From the IMG/VR virus record IMGVR_UViG_3300034284_002638, positions 37,674-101,673 of that record: a stretch of 64,000 nt of DNA. One strand, written 5' to 3'. This document shows positions 47,347 through 54,588 of this stretch, in pieces. The stretch comes from a virus. The notes under the pieces are model-generated. The model saw only the letters and a list, made by a program, of their open reading frames with translations. It made no database searches and had not been told where the DNA came from. The position numbers and the translations under genes were made by a program. Each line of letters opens with the position of its first letter. The stretch's first letter is position 1.

Positions 47347-47374
47347 ACTATACGCCGCCACCCCAAGATGTCAA
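47347..47374 (-). promoter_or_regulatory. Sigma70-like promoter for the ParB-like gene
   Basis: On the minus strand: TTGACA (47369-47374, perfect), 16-base spacer, TATAGT (47347-47352). The transcript would start near 47340, which supports the ATG at 47301. The remaining gap to 47510 holds no gene that I can see. Confidence 0.75.
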
Positions 47375-47510
47375 CCAAAATTTTTGGAAACCTCTATTTT
47401 TTGGCTGAAAAGACGCATTCTTTGATAGATGGGCATTCCGAGAGTACGCATCAAATCTGGGCAGTCTGGGCAATCTGAGAATTCGCTAAATCGCGATTCT
47501 GCCAAGAATC

Positions 47511-48260
47511 TCAAAATACTTGGAGCTGCAAGTTCTCGGAGATGTAGGTGCTCTCGCCGAAATCAAGTTCGAACCACACATCGTAAATTCCGCAATCCAT
47601 GTTGAGTCCCACGGTATCCAGGAAGAAATAACCCTCAGAGTCCCTTCGGTGCTCAACTTGTCCGCCAGAAACAACCATTCTCAAATCTTTTTCTGCCGGA
47701 ACGCACTCTCCGCATGTTTTTTCTATGTAAATCTTTATCGGGCTCGCTATCGCCAAATTTGTATAATACCTTTGCAAGTCCGAGGCGTTGGGAACATTTG
47801 GAATAACTTCCACTGTTAACCATCTTCGCTCACCTTTTCGTATTCTGTTTGGTCTGAAGCCATAAGAAAAATCATAAACGATGGGCATGTCGGATGCATA
47901 CCAAAGATCTGATATGATCTTGAACTCATTGGTCACCGTTCCGGATTGATTTTCATTGAACTGAACATACCATACATCAATGTAGTCCCCAATGACGTAC
48001 ACTTGATCCAAAAGACCTATGGAGACCTTGTAGTGCCCGCCGAAATCGTCAGAAACCGTCTCTATGTCGGGAGATTCAATGGTTCCTATTAGCCTACGGC
48101 CCTCGGGATTGTCTTTTGTTATGCAAGTAGAATCCAATTGGTATATTTCAACTTTAGATACATTCTGCACGCTCTGACGGTGGTTTGAGTTGTAGGTGAA
48201 CATTCTGAGGTTCAAAACATCACCAACCACTGGATTTTGATTTCTTTCCTTTATTGCCAT
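47511..48260 (-). CDS. Probable virion or structural beta protein
   Basis: A protein of 249 residues with a beta-sandwich appearance: repeated short hydrophobic strands, few helices, and a C-terminal Cys cluster (KTCGECVP, DCGIYDVWFELDF). It lies directly downstream of the gp26-type genes on the same strand, so it is probably expressed with the baseplate module. No specific structural match. Confidence 0.55.
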   Translation of the reverse strand: MAIKERNQNPVVGDVLNLRMFTYNSNHRQSVQNVSKVEIYQLDSTCITKDNPEGRRLIGTIESPDIETVSDDFGGHYKVSIGLLDQVYVIGDYIDVWYVQFNENQSGTVTNEFKIISDLWYASDMPIVYDFSYGFRPNRIRKGERRWLTVEVIPNVPNASDLQRYYTNLAIASPIKIYIEKTCGECVPAEKDLRMVVSGGQVEHRRDSEGYFFLDTVGLNMDCGIYDVWFELDFGESTYISENLQLQVF

Positions 48261-48263
48261 GCG

Positions 48264-48431
48264 TTATCTCTTAGTTTTCGCTTTCCTTCTCGCCGACTCC
48301 ATGGCTTCGTTCTCCTTTTCTTTCTGCTGGATGAATCTGCTTATCAGCCATTTTCTTTCATTGATGGGCAAAGACATGAAGTTCTCTCGGCTCTGGTGCA
48401 TGTGGTAGATGAAGAAGAACATCTCCTCCAT
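48264..48431 (-). CDS. Small baseplate-associated protein or frameshift extension of gp26
   Basis: A protein of 55 residues from the ATG at 48431, with GGAG 7 bases upstream: MEEMFFFIYHMHQSREN, then LPINERKWLISRFIQQKEKENEAM, then a basic tail. The frame is also open upstream to 48509, where the slippery AAATTTT lies within gp26, so it may be made as the C-terminal part of a frameshifted gp26 (79 extra residues) as well as on its own. It ends 4 bases before the 47511 gene. Confidence 0.65.
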   Translation of the reverse strand: MEEMFFFIYHMHQSRENFMSLPINERKWLISRFIQQKEKENEAMESARRKAKTKR

Positions 48432-48448
48432 CAAGTTGCTCCAAAGTT

Positions 48449-49579
48449 CTAGGCTTGAGTCCTCGATATCGTATTTTTCTTTCGCTTTGCCCGCGGGAAG
48501 AAAAAATTTGCTTCAAGCGGAAGTTCTATTTCAAAGTCCCTCATTGTGTATGGATTTGTTATGTTTATCTTCGTATCCACGCCGAACGGAGGCTCGTTAA
48601 CAACTGTTCTCAAATAAGCCACATCTTGAATAGGCAACTTCTTTAGAAGCGTCTGTATTTCCAACTTGTCCGTCAGTCCCTCAATTTCCTCTATGAGATG
48701 GGCTGTTCTAAACAACAGTGTGTCATCGGCCTGACCTGAAAGATCAAAGTTCTTAGCCCTTCTTTCTCTGTATTCCTGAATCAACTGCTCATCCTTGCCC
48801 ACAGCCAGCCGATATCGGAACCTATACTCGGTCGTCGGCAGGACATCCTCCAAATTTTCTGGACCAAAATCCTCTGTGCAGTAGTCAACATAAAGGTCGT
48901 TGAGGTTAATGGTGGTTGCAAAGGTCTGATCCGAATCCGGATCCTTCACCTCTACATCGTATTCCGGCGTATACGATATGCCCCTTAAATAAATCAACAT
49001 GTATGTTCTGTCTTGAGTCAAAAAATTAGCCGAGTCGTAGCTTTCCCTCATGCAGCGATTGAAGATCATATTGATGGCTTGCCCCTTCTTGACGAACCGA
49101 GGCGTAGCCAGTATCTCTTCCTCCTCGCCCGTCATGGGGCGCAAGTGGATGACGCCGTCCTTTGGGCCGTTCTCCCCGTCATAAAACTTTCCTTTTGATG
49201 GAAGCTGGATGGGCTCGAACACCATTGTTCCCTTTGTGCCAATCCCAGCAATCAACTCCTCCAACTTGCCACTCCCCGTCACCCTCATTTCTGACTTTCT
49301 GCTCTGTTGGTCGGGCTTGGAGCCTCCCGATCTAGCATCCATCTTCTTGGAGGCCACAGCCTGCTTGAATGCCTCCGGAATCCTTCCCGTGACCTTCACC
49401 CCGGCCTCAGCAGCTGGATTTTCAAGTTCTTTTTCTACTTCGGCCGCAGCACTCTGTCGCATCGCCGCCATCCTCGCCAGTTGCTCAGCAGCATTTTCGT
49501 TTTCCGTATTTTGAAAATCCCCATCTATCTCCTCTTGGGAAATGCTTCTTTTCTGTGGTCTGAAAGTCTCGTCGGCCAT
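48449..49579 (-). CDS. gp26: gp26-like baseplate hub protein (T4_baseplate family)
   Basis: A protein of 376 residues. After an N-terminal 130-residue Ala/Glu-rich region, the T4_baseplate-type pattern follows: EPIQLPSKGKFYDG, VIHLRPMTGEEEEILATP, INMIFNRCMRES, LTQDRTYMLIYLRGISY. It helps build the baseplate hub. It ends 17 codons after a slippery site at 48503-48509. AAAGGAGAAAAA precedes the ATG; the same leader occurs at the 52332 start. Confidence 0.8.
   Translation of the reverse strand: MADETFRPQKRSISQEEIDGDFQNTENENAAEQLARMAAMRQSAAAEVEKELENPAAEAGVKVTGRIPEAFKQAVASKKMDARSGGSKPDQQSRKSEMRVTGSGKLEELIAGIGTKGTMVFEPIQLPSKGKFYDGENGPKDGVIHLRPMTGEEEEILATPRFVKKGQAINMIFNRCMRESYDSANFLTQDRTYMLIYLRGISYTPEYDVEVKDPDSDQTFATTINLNDLYVDYCTEDFGPENLEDVLPTTEYRFRYRLAVGKDEQLIQEYRERRAKNFDLSGQADDTLLFRTAHLIEEIEGLTDKLEIQTLLKKLPIQDVAYLRTVVNEPPFGVDTKINITNPYTMRDFEIELPLEANFFFPRAKRKKNTISRTQA
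48503..48509 (-). promoter_or_regulatory. Possible programmed -1 frameshift site A AAT TTT
   Basis: The heptamer fits X-XXY-YYZ exactly in the gp26 frame (codons AAT 48508-48506 and TTT 48505-48503). The -1 frame has a stop two codons before the site and is then open to 48266. A palindromic CCCGCGGG begins 5 bases downstream and could slow the ribosome. Confidence 0.6.
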
Positions 49580-49622
49580 TTTTTCTCCTTTAGATTTTAC
49601 GGGTGAAGTATTCTATTAGAGA

Positions 49623-49985
49623 GTGATAAGGATAAATTTTCAAAATGTGGAAGATCTTATTTTCCACGACAAAGAAGCGTGGAAAAACATGCCCGACTTG
49701 GTTTATCTGCGCGACCAATGGAGGATGAGCAAAATGAGCCCCATGCTAAGGGCTCTCGGAAGGAAATCTTTGTTGGATTTCCTTCGTTCCGCAAAGGATA
49801 GGCATGAAGATGTACTGTCACTTTATTTCAAAGATACAGTGACTATTGATAAAATAGATCGCCACCTTGTTAAGAACATAGAGTTCGGCCTGGACGACGA
49901 GCCCGAACTTGAGTTTGCTGAGATCTATTCTGGATTTTCCACTTTCAGAAAAAAAGATAAGATACATATTACATTCTGGAGATAG
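49623..49985 (+). CDS. Hypothetical protein
   Basis: A protein of 120 residues. The GTG at 49623 gives MIRINFQNVEDLIF and has only a weak purine-rich site. It is mainly charged helices, ending with a KDKIHITFWR strand. No recognised motif. It lies on the opposite strand to gp26, separated by a short gap. It starts a rightward run of four genes. Confidence 0.55.
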   Translation: MIRINFQNVEDLIFHDKEAWKNMPDLVYLRDQWRMSKMSPMLRALGRKSLLDFLRSAKDRHEDVLSLYFKDTVTIDKIDRHLVKNIEFGLDDEPELEFAEIYSGFSTFRKKDKIHITFWR

Positions 49986-49988
49986 TTA

Positions 49989-50309
49989 ATGGATTCTTTT
50001 ACTTCATTTTTACTGTTCGCTCTTTCTGTCATAGGAATGACCAACATCATTGTAGATCCGGCCTACATCATGCAGCCTGCTAGAGACTTCATAGAAAAAA
50101 GATGCCACCCTTGGGTCAACAAACTGGTTTCTTGCTACCAATGTTCTGGAACATGGGTCGGCTTCTTGTTCGGATACATATTGATCGGAAAAGATCCTCT
50201 TGTGGTTTTTTCTTGTGGCATGGCAGGAAGTTTTTTGGCCACTCTTTCGGCCACATATATGAACTATCTAGAGGCGAAAAGCGTCGTGGAAACAAACTTT
50301 AATGAGTAA
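49989..50309 (+). CDS. DUF1360-like membrane protein
   Basis: A protein of 106 residues. A first hydrophobic segment (about residues 4-20), then VSCYQCSGTWVGFLFGYIL with a C-x-x-C pair next to a second span, then a third span. The C-x-x-C-(S/T)-G-x-W-x-G pattern is shared with DUF1360-type proteins in phages and bacteria. Function unknown. It overlaps the next gene. Confidence 0.65.
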   Translation: MDSFTSFLLFALSVIGMTNIIVDPAYIMQPARDFIEKRCHPWVNKLVSCYQCSGTWVGFLFGYILIGKDPLVVFSCGMAGSFLATLSATYMNYLEAKSVVETNFNE

Positions 50310-50586
50310 AAAGCAAATACTACTTTGCGATTATTGCGGGTGGAAAAAGATCTGCGACCAAGGATCGTCGGGCTTGCATGAGCTAAAGAACGACACGCTC
50401 AGCAGTAAGAAGTTCAGATGCCCAAACTGTGGGCGAGCCGTATCCGCCAGGTCTTTTAAAGACCCGCAAGGCGAAGCCGACAGGAAGTCCCATGAAACAA
50501 AAATTGAAGAAGACAATAAAAAGTGGATGGAAGAAAACACGCAGTTTCAAGAAAAGTTCCTAAAGGAGACGCAAGATGAGCAATGA
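50302..50586 (+). CDS. Zinc-ribbon protein
   Basis: A protein of 94 residues. LLCDYCGWKKIC and FRCPNCGRAVSAR are the two knuckles of a zinc ribbon (C-x2-C ... C-x2-C), followed by a charged helical tail. Such small ribbons bind DNA, RNA or RNA polymerase. It overlaps the genes on both sides. Confidence 0.75.
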   Translation: MSKKQILLCDYCGWKKICDQGSSGLHELKNDTLSSKKFRCPNCGRAVSARSFKDPQGEADRKSHETKIEEDNKKWMEENTQFQEKFLKETQDEQ

Positions 50587-50962
50587 AAAGAAGATAACGC
50601 TAATAGATGTGAAGAAGGCACTCAAGGACTCAAGATTCAGGCTGACGCTCCCGAAAGAGATGGAGAAGGAAGTCGATGAATTCTTGAATAATCCCGGGTG
50701 TGCCTGCCATGTTCCCCTTTACAAGAAAATTGTGAAAGAATGTAAAGACCAACTGCGAAAATATTATCCAAACATGGATGTGCCAGACCATGAGGAGGAA
50801 GTCAAAAAGTTAGCCGAGAACAGTTGGTCTGTAATAAACTGCCACATAGACGAACTCGAGAAGAAACTCAGCAAACTTGGACCCGGACGAAAGCAATTAG
50901 ATGTGGCAAGATGGGAAGACCAAGTCACCGTTGTCGTAAACGATCTGGATATTATCTTCTAG
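50576..50962 (+). CDS. Helical hypothetical protein
   Basis: A protein of 128 residues with charged helices, C-A-C-H in the middle (NPGCACHVPLY) and a final hydrophobic strand (VTVVVNDLDIIF). It overlaps the zinc-ribbon gene by 11 bases. No family recognised. Confidence 0.6.
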   Translation: MSNEKKITLIDVKKALKDSRFRLTLPKEMEKEVDEFLNNPGCACHVPLYKKIVKECKDQLRKYYPNMDVPDHEEEVKKLAENSWSVINCHIDELEKKLSKLGPGRKQLDVARWEDQVTVVVNDLDIIF

Positions 50963-51207
50963 TCGCTGGAAGGGACTTCTAAATTTATTGCTATATCGTC
51001 ACGCCAGTCCGAACGATGAAGAACGCAATCCTTGATTCTTTTGCTTATGAAGATATTTTTTTCAGCCATCAAATCAATGAGTTCATGATTTTGCTCAACT
51101 AATTCAAGACATTTTTTCCTTGCTTGTTCGTAATTATCCGCTGCCAATTCAATAGTTTCTTCGCAACAGCAGCCGAAATAAATTATGGAGACCTTGAATT
51201 TCTTCAA
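50959..51207 (-). CDS. Small hypothetical protein, TTG start
   Basis: A protein of 82 residues. The TTG at 51207 has a strong AAGGAGG upstream, and a TATATAAAG box lies just before that, so a late transcript with a leader is likely. The sequence has a CCCEE cluster and a helical ELAADNYEQARKKCLEL. Function unknown. It converges on the 50576 gene. Confidence 0.6.
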   Translation of the reverse strand: MKKFKVSIIYFGCCCEETIELAADNYEQARKKCLELVEQNHELIDLMAEKNIFISKRIKDCVLHRSDWRDDIAINLEVPSSD

Positions 51208-51242
51208 TACAACCTCCTTGTATATCTTTATATATCCAAGAT

Positions 51243-52172
51243 TCAGATTGTTTTTTGCACTATGAATTTTGATTGACTAATTAACTGTTGGATATTTTCT
51301 ATCATTTTTTTGGGGTATTCTTTATATTTTGATATTTCTATGGGAAAAGAATCCTTGCTTAGTCTTCTTTTTCCTATTATGATTGAATTTTCATACATTC
51401 GTCTTGCCTTTTCGTATTTTTGATCCTTGTATAAAATGTCCCCCAACAGACACCAGAACTCGGAGAATGTTGGGCAAACTGAAAGGCACGATAGTGCGTT
51501 CTTTGTCGCTTCATTTAGGTTGCCCGTGTGTAAATGCACTTGGGCCATATAGTACCTCAGAAGTATTCCCGATGCGCCCGCCTTAGAATCCATTATCAAA
51601 TACTGATCCGCAAAAGAAAAGAACTCTTTGTACATTCTGTTGGCCAGACACGAACAAGCCATGTAGTAGTAAGGATCCGGCGAGGTTGGCTTTCTGGAGA
51701 TCCATTCCCTACAGATAGACATCTTTTCATTTCGATTGTCGGGCTGAACCCCTGACAAAATAACTACATTCGGGTCGCAATCTGCCGTGTCGTCGACCAA
51801 GGTTTCATATATCGGATTGACGAACTTGATATCCCTCCAAATCCTTATTTCCTTAGATACAATCCCTCCTTGTACAACATATATTCTTGTTGTTCTTTCG
51901 TAATTTTTAATTTTTTCAGCCCCACTAGCCAACACCTCCCACGGATCCAAATAAAGGTTCATGCCTTCGGCGGCCAAATTGTTCCTGACCTTGGCGTAAT
52001 CTCCGTCAAACCGGACTGGAATCACTTCTGCTCCGTATTCGGCACAAATCCGATCTGTTCCGTCCGTAGACCCCAGATTGCCGACTACAATTCTGCCGAT
52101 CCCGGCCAAAGAATCCAAGGTCTTTTTAATGGTTTTGGAGTTATTCTTGATTAGAATTTGTACTGTCAGCAT
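51243..52172 (-). CDS. GT2-type glycosyltransferase with TPR-like tail
   Basis: A protein of 309 residues. MLTVQILIKNNSKTIKKTLDSL and IVVGNLGSTDGTDRI match GT2 transferases; the remaining catalytic part is short. Residues about 165-290 hold helical repeats of the TPR kind (YYYMACSCLANRMYKEFF, FWCLLGDILYKDQKYEKARRMYE). The combination occurs in some bacterial glycan or O-GlcNAc-like enzymes. The target is unknown. It overlaps the 52141 gene by 32 bases. Confidence 0.7.
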   Translation of the reverse strand: MLTVQILIKNNSKTIKKTLDSLAGIGRIVVGNLGSTDGTDRICAEYGAEVIPVRFDGDYAKVRNNLAAEGMNLYLDPWEVLASGAEKIKNYERTTRIYVVQGGIVSKEIRIWRDIKFVNPIYETLVDDTADCDPNVVILSGVQPDNRNEKMSICREWISRKPTSPDPYYYMACSCLANRMYKEFFSFADQYLIMDSKAGASGILLRYYMAQVHLHTGNLNEATKNALSCLSVCPTFSEFWCLLGDILYKDQKYEKARRMYENSIIIGKRRLSKDSFPIEISKYKEYPKKMIENIQQLISQSKFIVQKTI

Positions 52173-52332
52173 TGAATTTTTCTCTTAAAATTAACTCCAT
52201 GGCCTCCGCCTCTTTTTCCATGCCCATGGCCAAGTAGTGGCTCTTAAGATCCTCGTATCCTTTTTCTGCAAATGGATTTTCCAAAATGAATAAAAGTGAC
52301 GAAAAAATCGCCTCATAATTGGATTTCTCCAT
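52141..52332 (-). CDS. Small helical protein
   Basis: A protein of 63 residues with two helices of a TPR-like kind (YEDLKSHYLAMGMEKEAEAMEL). It lies just before the TPR-tailed glycosyltransferase and has the same leader (AAAGGAGAAAAA) as gp26. It may be a partner of the glycosyltransferase. Function unknown. Confidence 0.55.
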   Translation of the reverse strand: MEKSNYEAIFSSLLFILENPFAEKGYEDLKSHYLAMGMEKEAEAMELILREKFNADSTNSNQE

Positions 52333-52407
52333 TTTTTCTCCTTTAGTTCATCACTATTATAGGGGTGCATATTACTTTTAGATAAGGCCTATGCCATCTG
52401 GAGGACA

Positions 52408-52944
52408 ATGAATGAATATTTGAACAACAAGACCTTTGAAAGCATTATAAATCAATTTCAAGATTCCAAGAGGGAAAAGCAGAGGCTTTTGATAATCATA
52501 GACGAGATAAAAGGCACATTAGACAGAAAAAAAATCAGGAAGGTCAAAAACAACTATAACAAATCGCTTTTGAAGGCCAAAGAAGATCTTCTCAGAGAGA
52601 CGGACGCAAGCCACGAAGACTCAAAGCAAAAGTTGGCCGTCGCCTTCTTCACACTTTCTGAAAACATAGTCAGATACGCCAAATTCCAACTCATAGACGC
52701 GGACGACGCAATACAAGAGGGCGTAATGATATGCTTTGACAAAATAGGAAGGTTTGACTCGAGGAAGGGAAAGGCCTTCAACTACATGACTACATGCATA
52801 CTTAACCACTTCAGACAACTCTACAGAACGGCAAGAAACTATAACGAACTTAAGAAAAAATACTTAAATCATATGCAGATGATTGAGGGAAACTCTTCGT
52901 TCAAAAATGGAAAGGTTCTGTTTGATAACAACAACCATTCATAA
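52408..52944 (+). CDS. gp55: Late sigma factor (gp55-like)
   Basis: A protein of 178 residues. DADDAIQEGVMICFDKIGRFDSRKGKAFNYMTTCILNHF is a sigma70 region-2 core, and the start MNEYLNNKTFESIINQF resembles the gp55 start. Like T4 gp55 it lacks region 4. It would direct RNA polymerase to TATAAATA-type late promoters, which are present throughout the window. It is transcribed rightward just before the tail module. Confidence 0.85.
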   Translation: MNEYLNNKTFESIINQFQDSKREKQRLLIIIDEIKGTLDRKKIRKVKNNYNKSLLKAKEDLLRETDASHEDSKQKLAVAFFTLSENIVRYAKFQLIDADDAIQEGVMICFDKIGRFDSRKGKAFNYMTTCILNHFRQLYRTARNYNELKKKYLNHMQMIEGNSSFKNGKVLFDNNNHS

Positions 52945-52987
52945 AAGTGGTGTTGATTTGTTTTGCATAATGTGTAATATTTAATTC

Positions 52988-53212
52988 ATGAGCAATATAG
53001 ACCACATTGAAAGACAAGAGTTGATTAAGAAACTCATAGAAAATGGCTATGAGGACATAGTCAATGCCCTTCTGGATGATGAAAAGAAGGTATACACCAA
53101 GAAAGGCAGACTTAACAAAAGCGGAGCATGCCGCAAGTTGAAGTTAAAGGCCAAGCAACTAGAAGATAAGCTTGCGGAAATGCGAGAACTTCTAAAGAAA
53201 GATATGGACTGA
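52988..53212 (+). CDS. Small helical protein, possible transcription accessory
   Basis: A basic helical protein of 74 residues: MSNIDHIERQELIKKLIENG, then KVYTKKGRLNKSGACRKLKL. The second half looks like a helix-turn-helix with a basic recognition helix. Similar small proteins occur in cyanophage-type T4-like genomes, but I cannot name the family. A place next to the sigma factor suggests a transcription role. Confidence 0.55.
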   Translation: MSNIDHIERQELIKKLIENGYEDIVNALLDDEKKVYTKKGRLNKSGACRKLKLKAKQLEDKLAEMRELLKKDMD

Positions 53213-53218
53213 TCCTAG

Positions 53219-53791
53219 CTAGGCCAGACTTGTCCCCGCACGCGGATTAATGTCCCCAGTGAACAAGGCGCCTGTTTGCGAACAATCTTTGGTGTATGCC
53301 CTGTCGTACCTCAAGGTCATTTCCACCGTAACATAGTCTTGGTTGCTCATATCCAGATCCCCCCATTCTATGTTGTTGGGCCAAATATTGCTGAATACCC
53401 ATTCCTCCATGACCAATCCGCAGCCATTGTACATCCTAAGGCGACCTGTCTTCTTGAAGGCCCCAGGAACCGGAGCTCTCCATGTGCCTTTGTCATCACA
53501 AGGCTCATAAATTTGCTTCAACCATTGAAATATAGGATTTTTATTTCCCTTTAGATCAAAAAGCGTCAAATTTATAGGCTTCCAGTCGGGCTTTCCAGGA
53601 AAGTATATAGTCTCGTTTAGGTGTTGTGCCTCTATTTCCTTGAAGTTAAGGCTGGGTCTAGCCGCCTTGTCCGGAGGCAATGCGTCCGTTCCGTCGTCAC
53701 AAACCCCGTCTATAAAGAAAAGCCAACGGAACTTGCGCATCATGCATAAGTTTTCGCTACCCAGTCTCCCAAGACCCATTTTTTGAGCCAT
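53219..53791 (-). CDS. gp19: Tail tube protein (gp19-like), copy A
   Basis: A protein of 190 residues. It begins MAQKMGLGRLGSENLCMMRKFRWLFFIDG and has INLTLFDLKG, WLKQIY and VTVEMTLRYDRAYTKD, as T4 gp19-like tail tubes do. It is a paralog of the 53878 protein and is separated from it by a terminator. Stacked hexamers form the inner tail tube. A TATATTTAAA box and GGAGG precede the ATG. Confidence 0.82.
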   Translation of the reverse strand: MAQKMGLGRLGSENLCMMRKFRWLFFIDGVCDDGTDALPPDKAARPSLNFKEIEAQHLNETIYFPGKPDWKPINLTLFDLKGNKNPIFQWLKQIYEPCDDKGTWRAPVPGAFKKTGRLRMYNGCGLVMEEWVFSNIWPNNIEWGDLDMSNQDYVTVEMTLRYDRAYTKDCSQTGALFTGDINPRAGTSLA

Positions 53792-53828
53792 ATTTCCTCC
53801 AATTTAAATATAGTCTGTAAATAAAAAA

Positions 53829-53848
53829 GGCCAGCGTTTCCGCTGGCC
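53829..53848 (-). terminator. Rho-independent terminator between the tail tube genes
   Basis: GGCCAGCG pairs with CGCTGGCC over a 4-base loop, followed on the minus strand by a T-rich run (TTTTTTATTT). On the plus strand CTTTTTG follows, so it may work in both directions. It ends the transcript of the 53878 gene and lets the 53219 gene be controlled separately. Confidence 0.85.
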
Positions 53849-53877
53849 TTTTTGTTTCATATTTTACATCATCAATA

Positions 53878-54558
53878 TCAACGAACGGGATCCCCAGTGA
53901 GACCAACCGAGGGCAGAGTTGTCGCTGCGGCCCCGCCGGCGTTCAATCCCATGAGGCTGCCAGCCTGCGTGCTGCATGGGCAGCAGCTGGATCTAGGATC
54001 TCTTCCGCACAGGTTCTTGTATGAAACATTGGAGTATCTGATTGTGACTTCAACAGTGGCCTCCTCGGACGAAGAATAGTCCAACTCGCCGAAATTTACG
54101 GCTTGAGGCCAACAATCACCCAGAGTCCATCTTTCCATGGGATCTCCGCAACCTGTGTACATGGTGCAGATACCAATTCCGGCATAGCAATTTCTTCTAG
54201 AGTTTTGCTGGAGGCCTAGCGGATCGGTGAAGTTATAGACATCGGCAAGCCAGTCCCACAAGGGCATGTTATCGTCACCGCTCACATCGTAATATGTGAC
54301 GGTGATAGTCTCCCAGGTCCCCTTGCCAGGAATGTAAGTCTTTCCATTGAGGAAGTTTATTTCAGTTTCTTCTATAGAAACATTCGGGCGAGCAGCCATT
54401 TTTACGAAACTCGCCGGAACATCTTGTTTGGCAGCTAGCACTCCGCTGCCAGGCCCGCCGCTTCCGCCACTCCTTCTGACCTCAAAAGTCCATCTAAACT
54501 TTCTCTTGTGGGTGACTTGATCTCCGCCCAACCTTCCCAAACCCATTTGAATCGCCAT
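53878..54558 (-). CDS. gp19: Tail tube protein (gp19-like), copy B
   Basis: A protein of 226 residues. MAIQMGLGRLGGDQVTHKRKFRWTFEV, then ITVTYYDVSG, WLADVY and ATVEVTIRYSNVSYKN match copy A and T4 gp19. It has an extra Cys- and Gly-rich C-terminal tail of about 40 residues (SSCCPCSTQ). It lies directly after the sheath gene. It is probably the main tube subunit or a specialised ring. Confidence 0.85.
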   Translation of the reverse strand: MAIQMGLGRLGGDQVTHKRKFRWTFEVRRSGGSGGPGSGVLAAKQDVPASFVKMAARPNVSIEETEINFLNGKTYIPGKGTWETITVTYYDVSGDDNMPLWDWLADVYNFTDPLGLQQNSRRNCYAGIGICTMYTGCGDPMERWTLGDCWPQAVNFGELDYSSSEEATVEVTIRYSNVSYKNLCGRDPRSSCCPCSTQAGSLMGLNAGGAAATTLPSVGLTGDPVR

Positions 54559-54588
54559 TTTTATCTCCTCTTTTTATGATTTCTCTTA

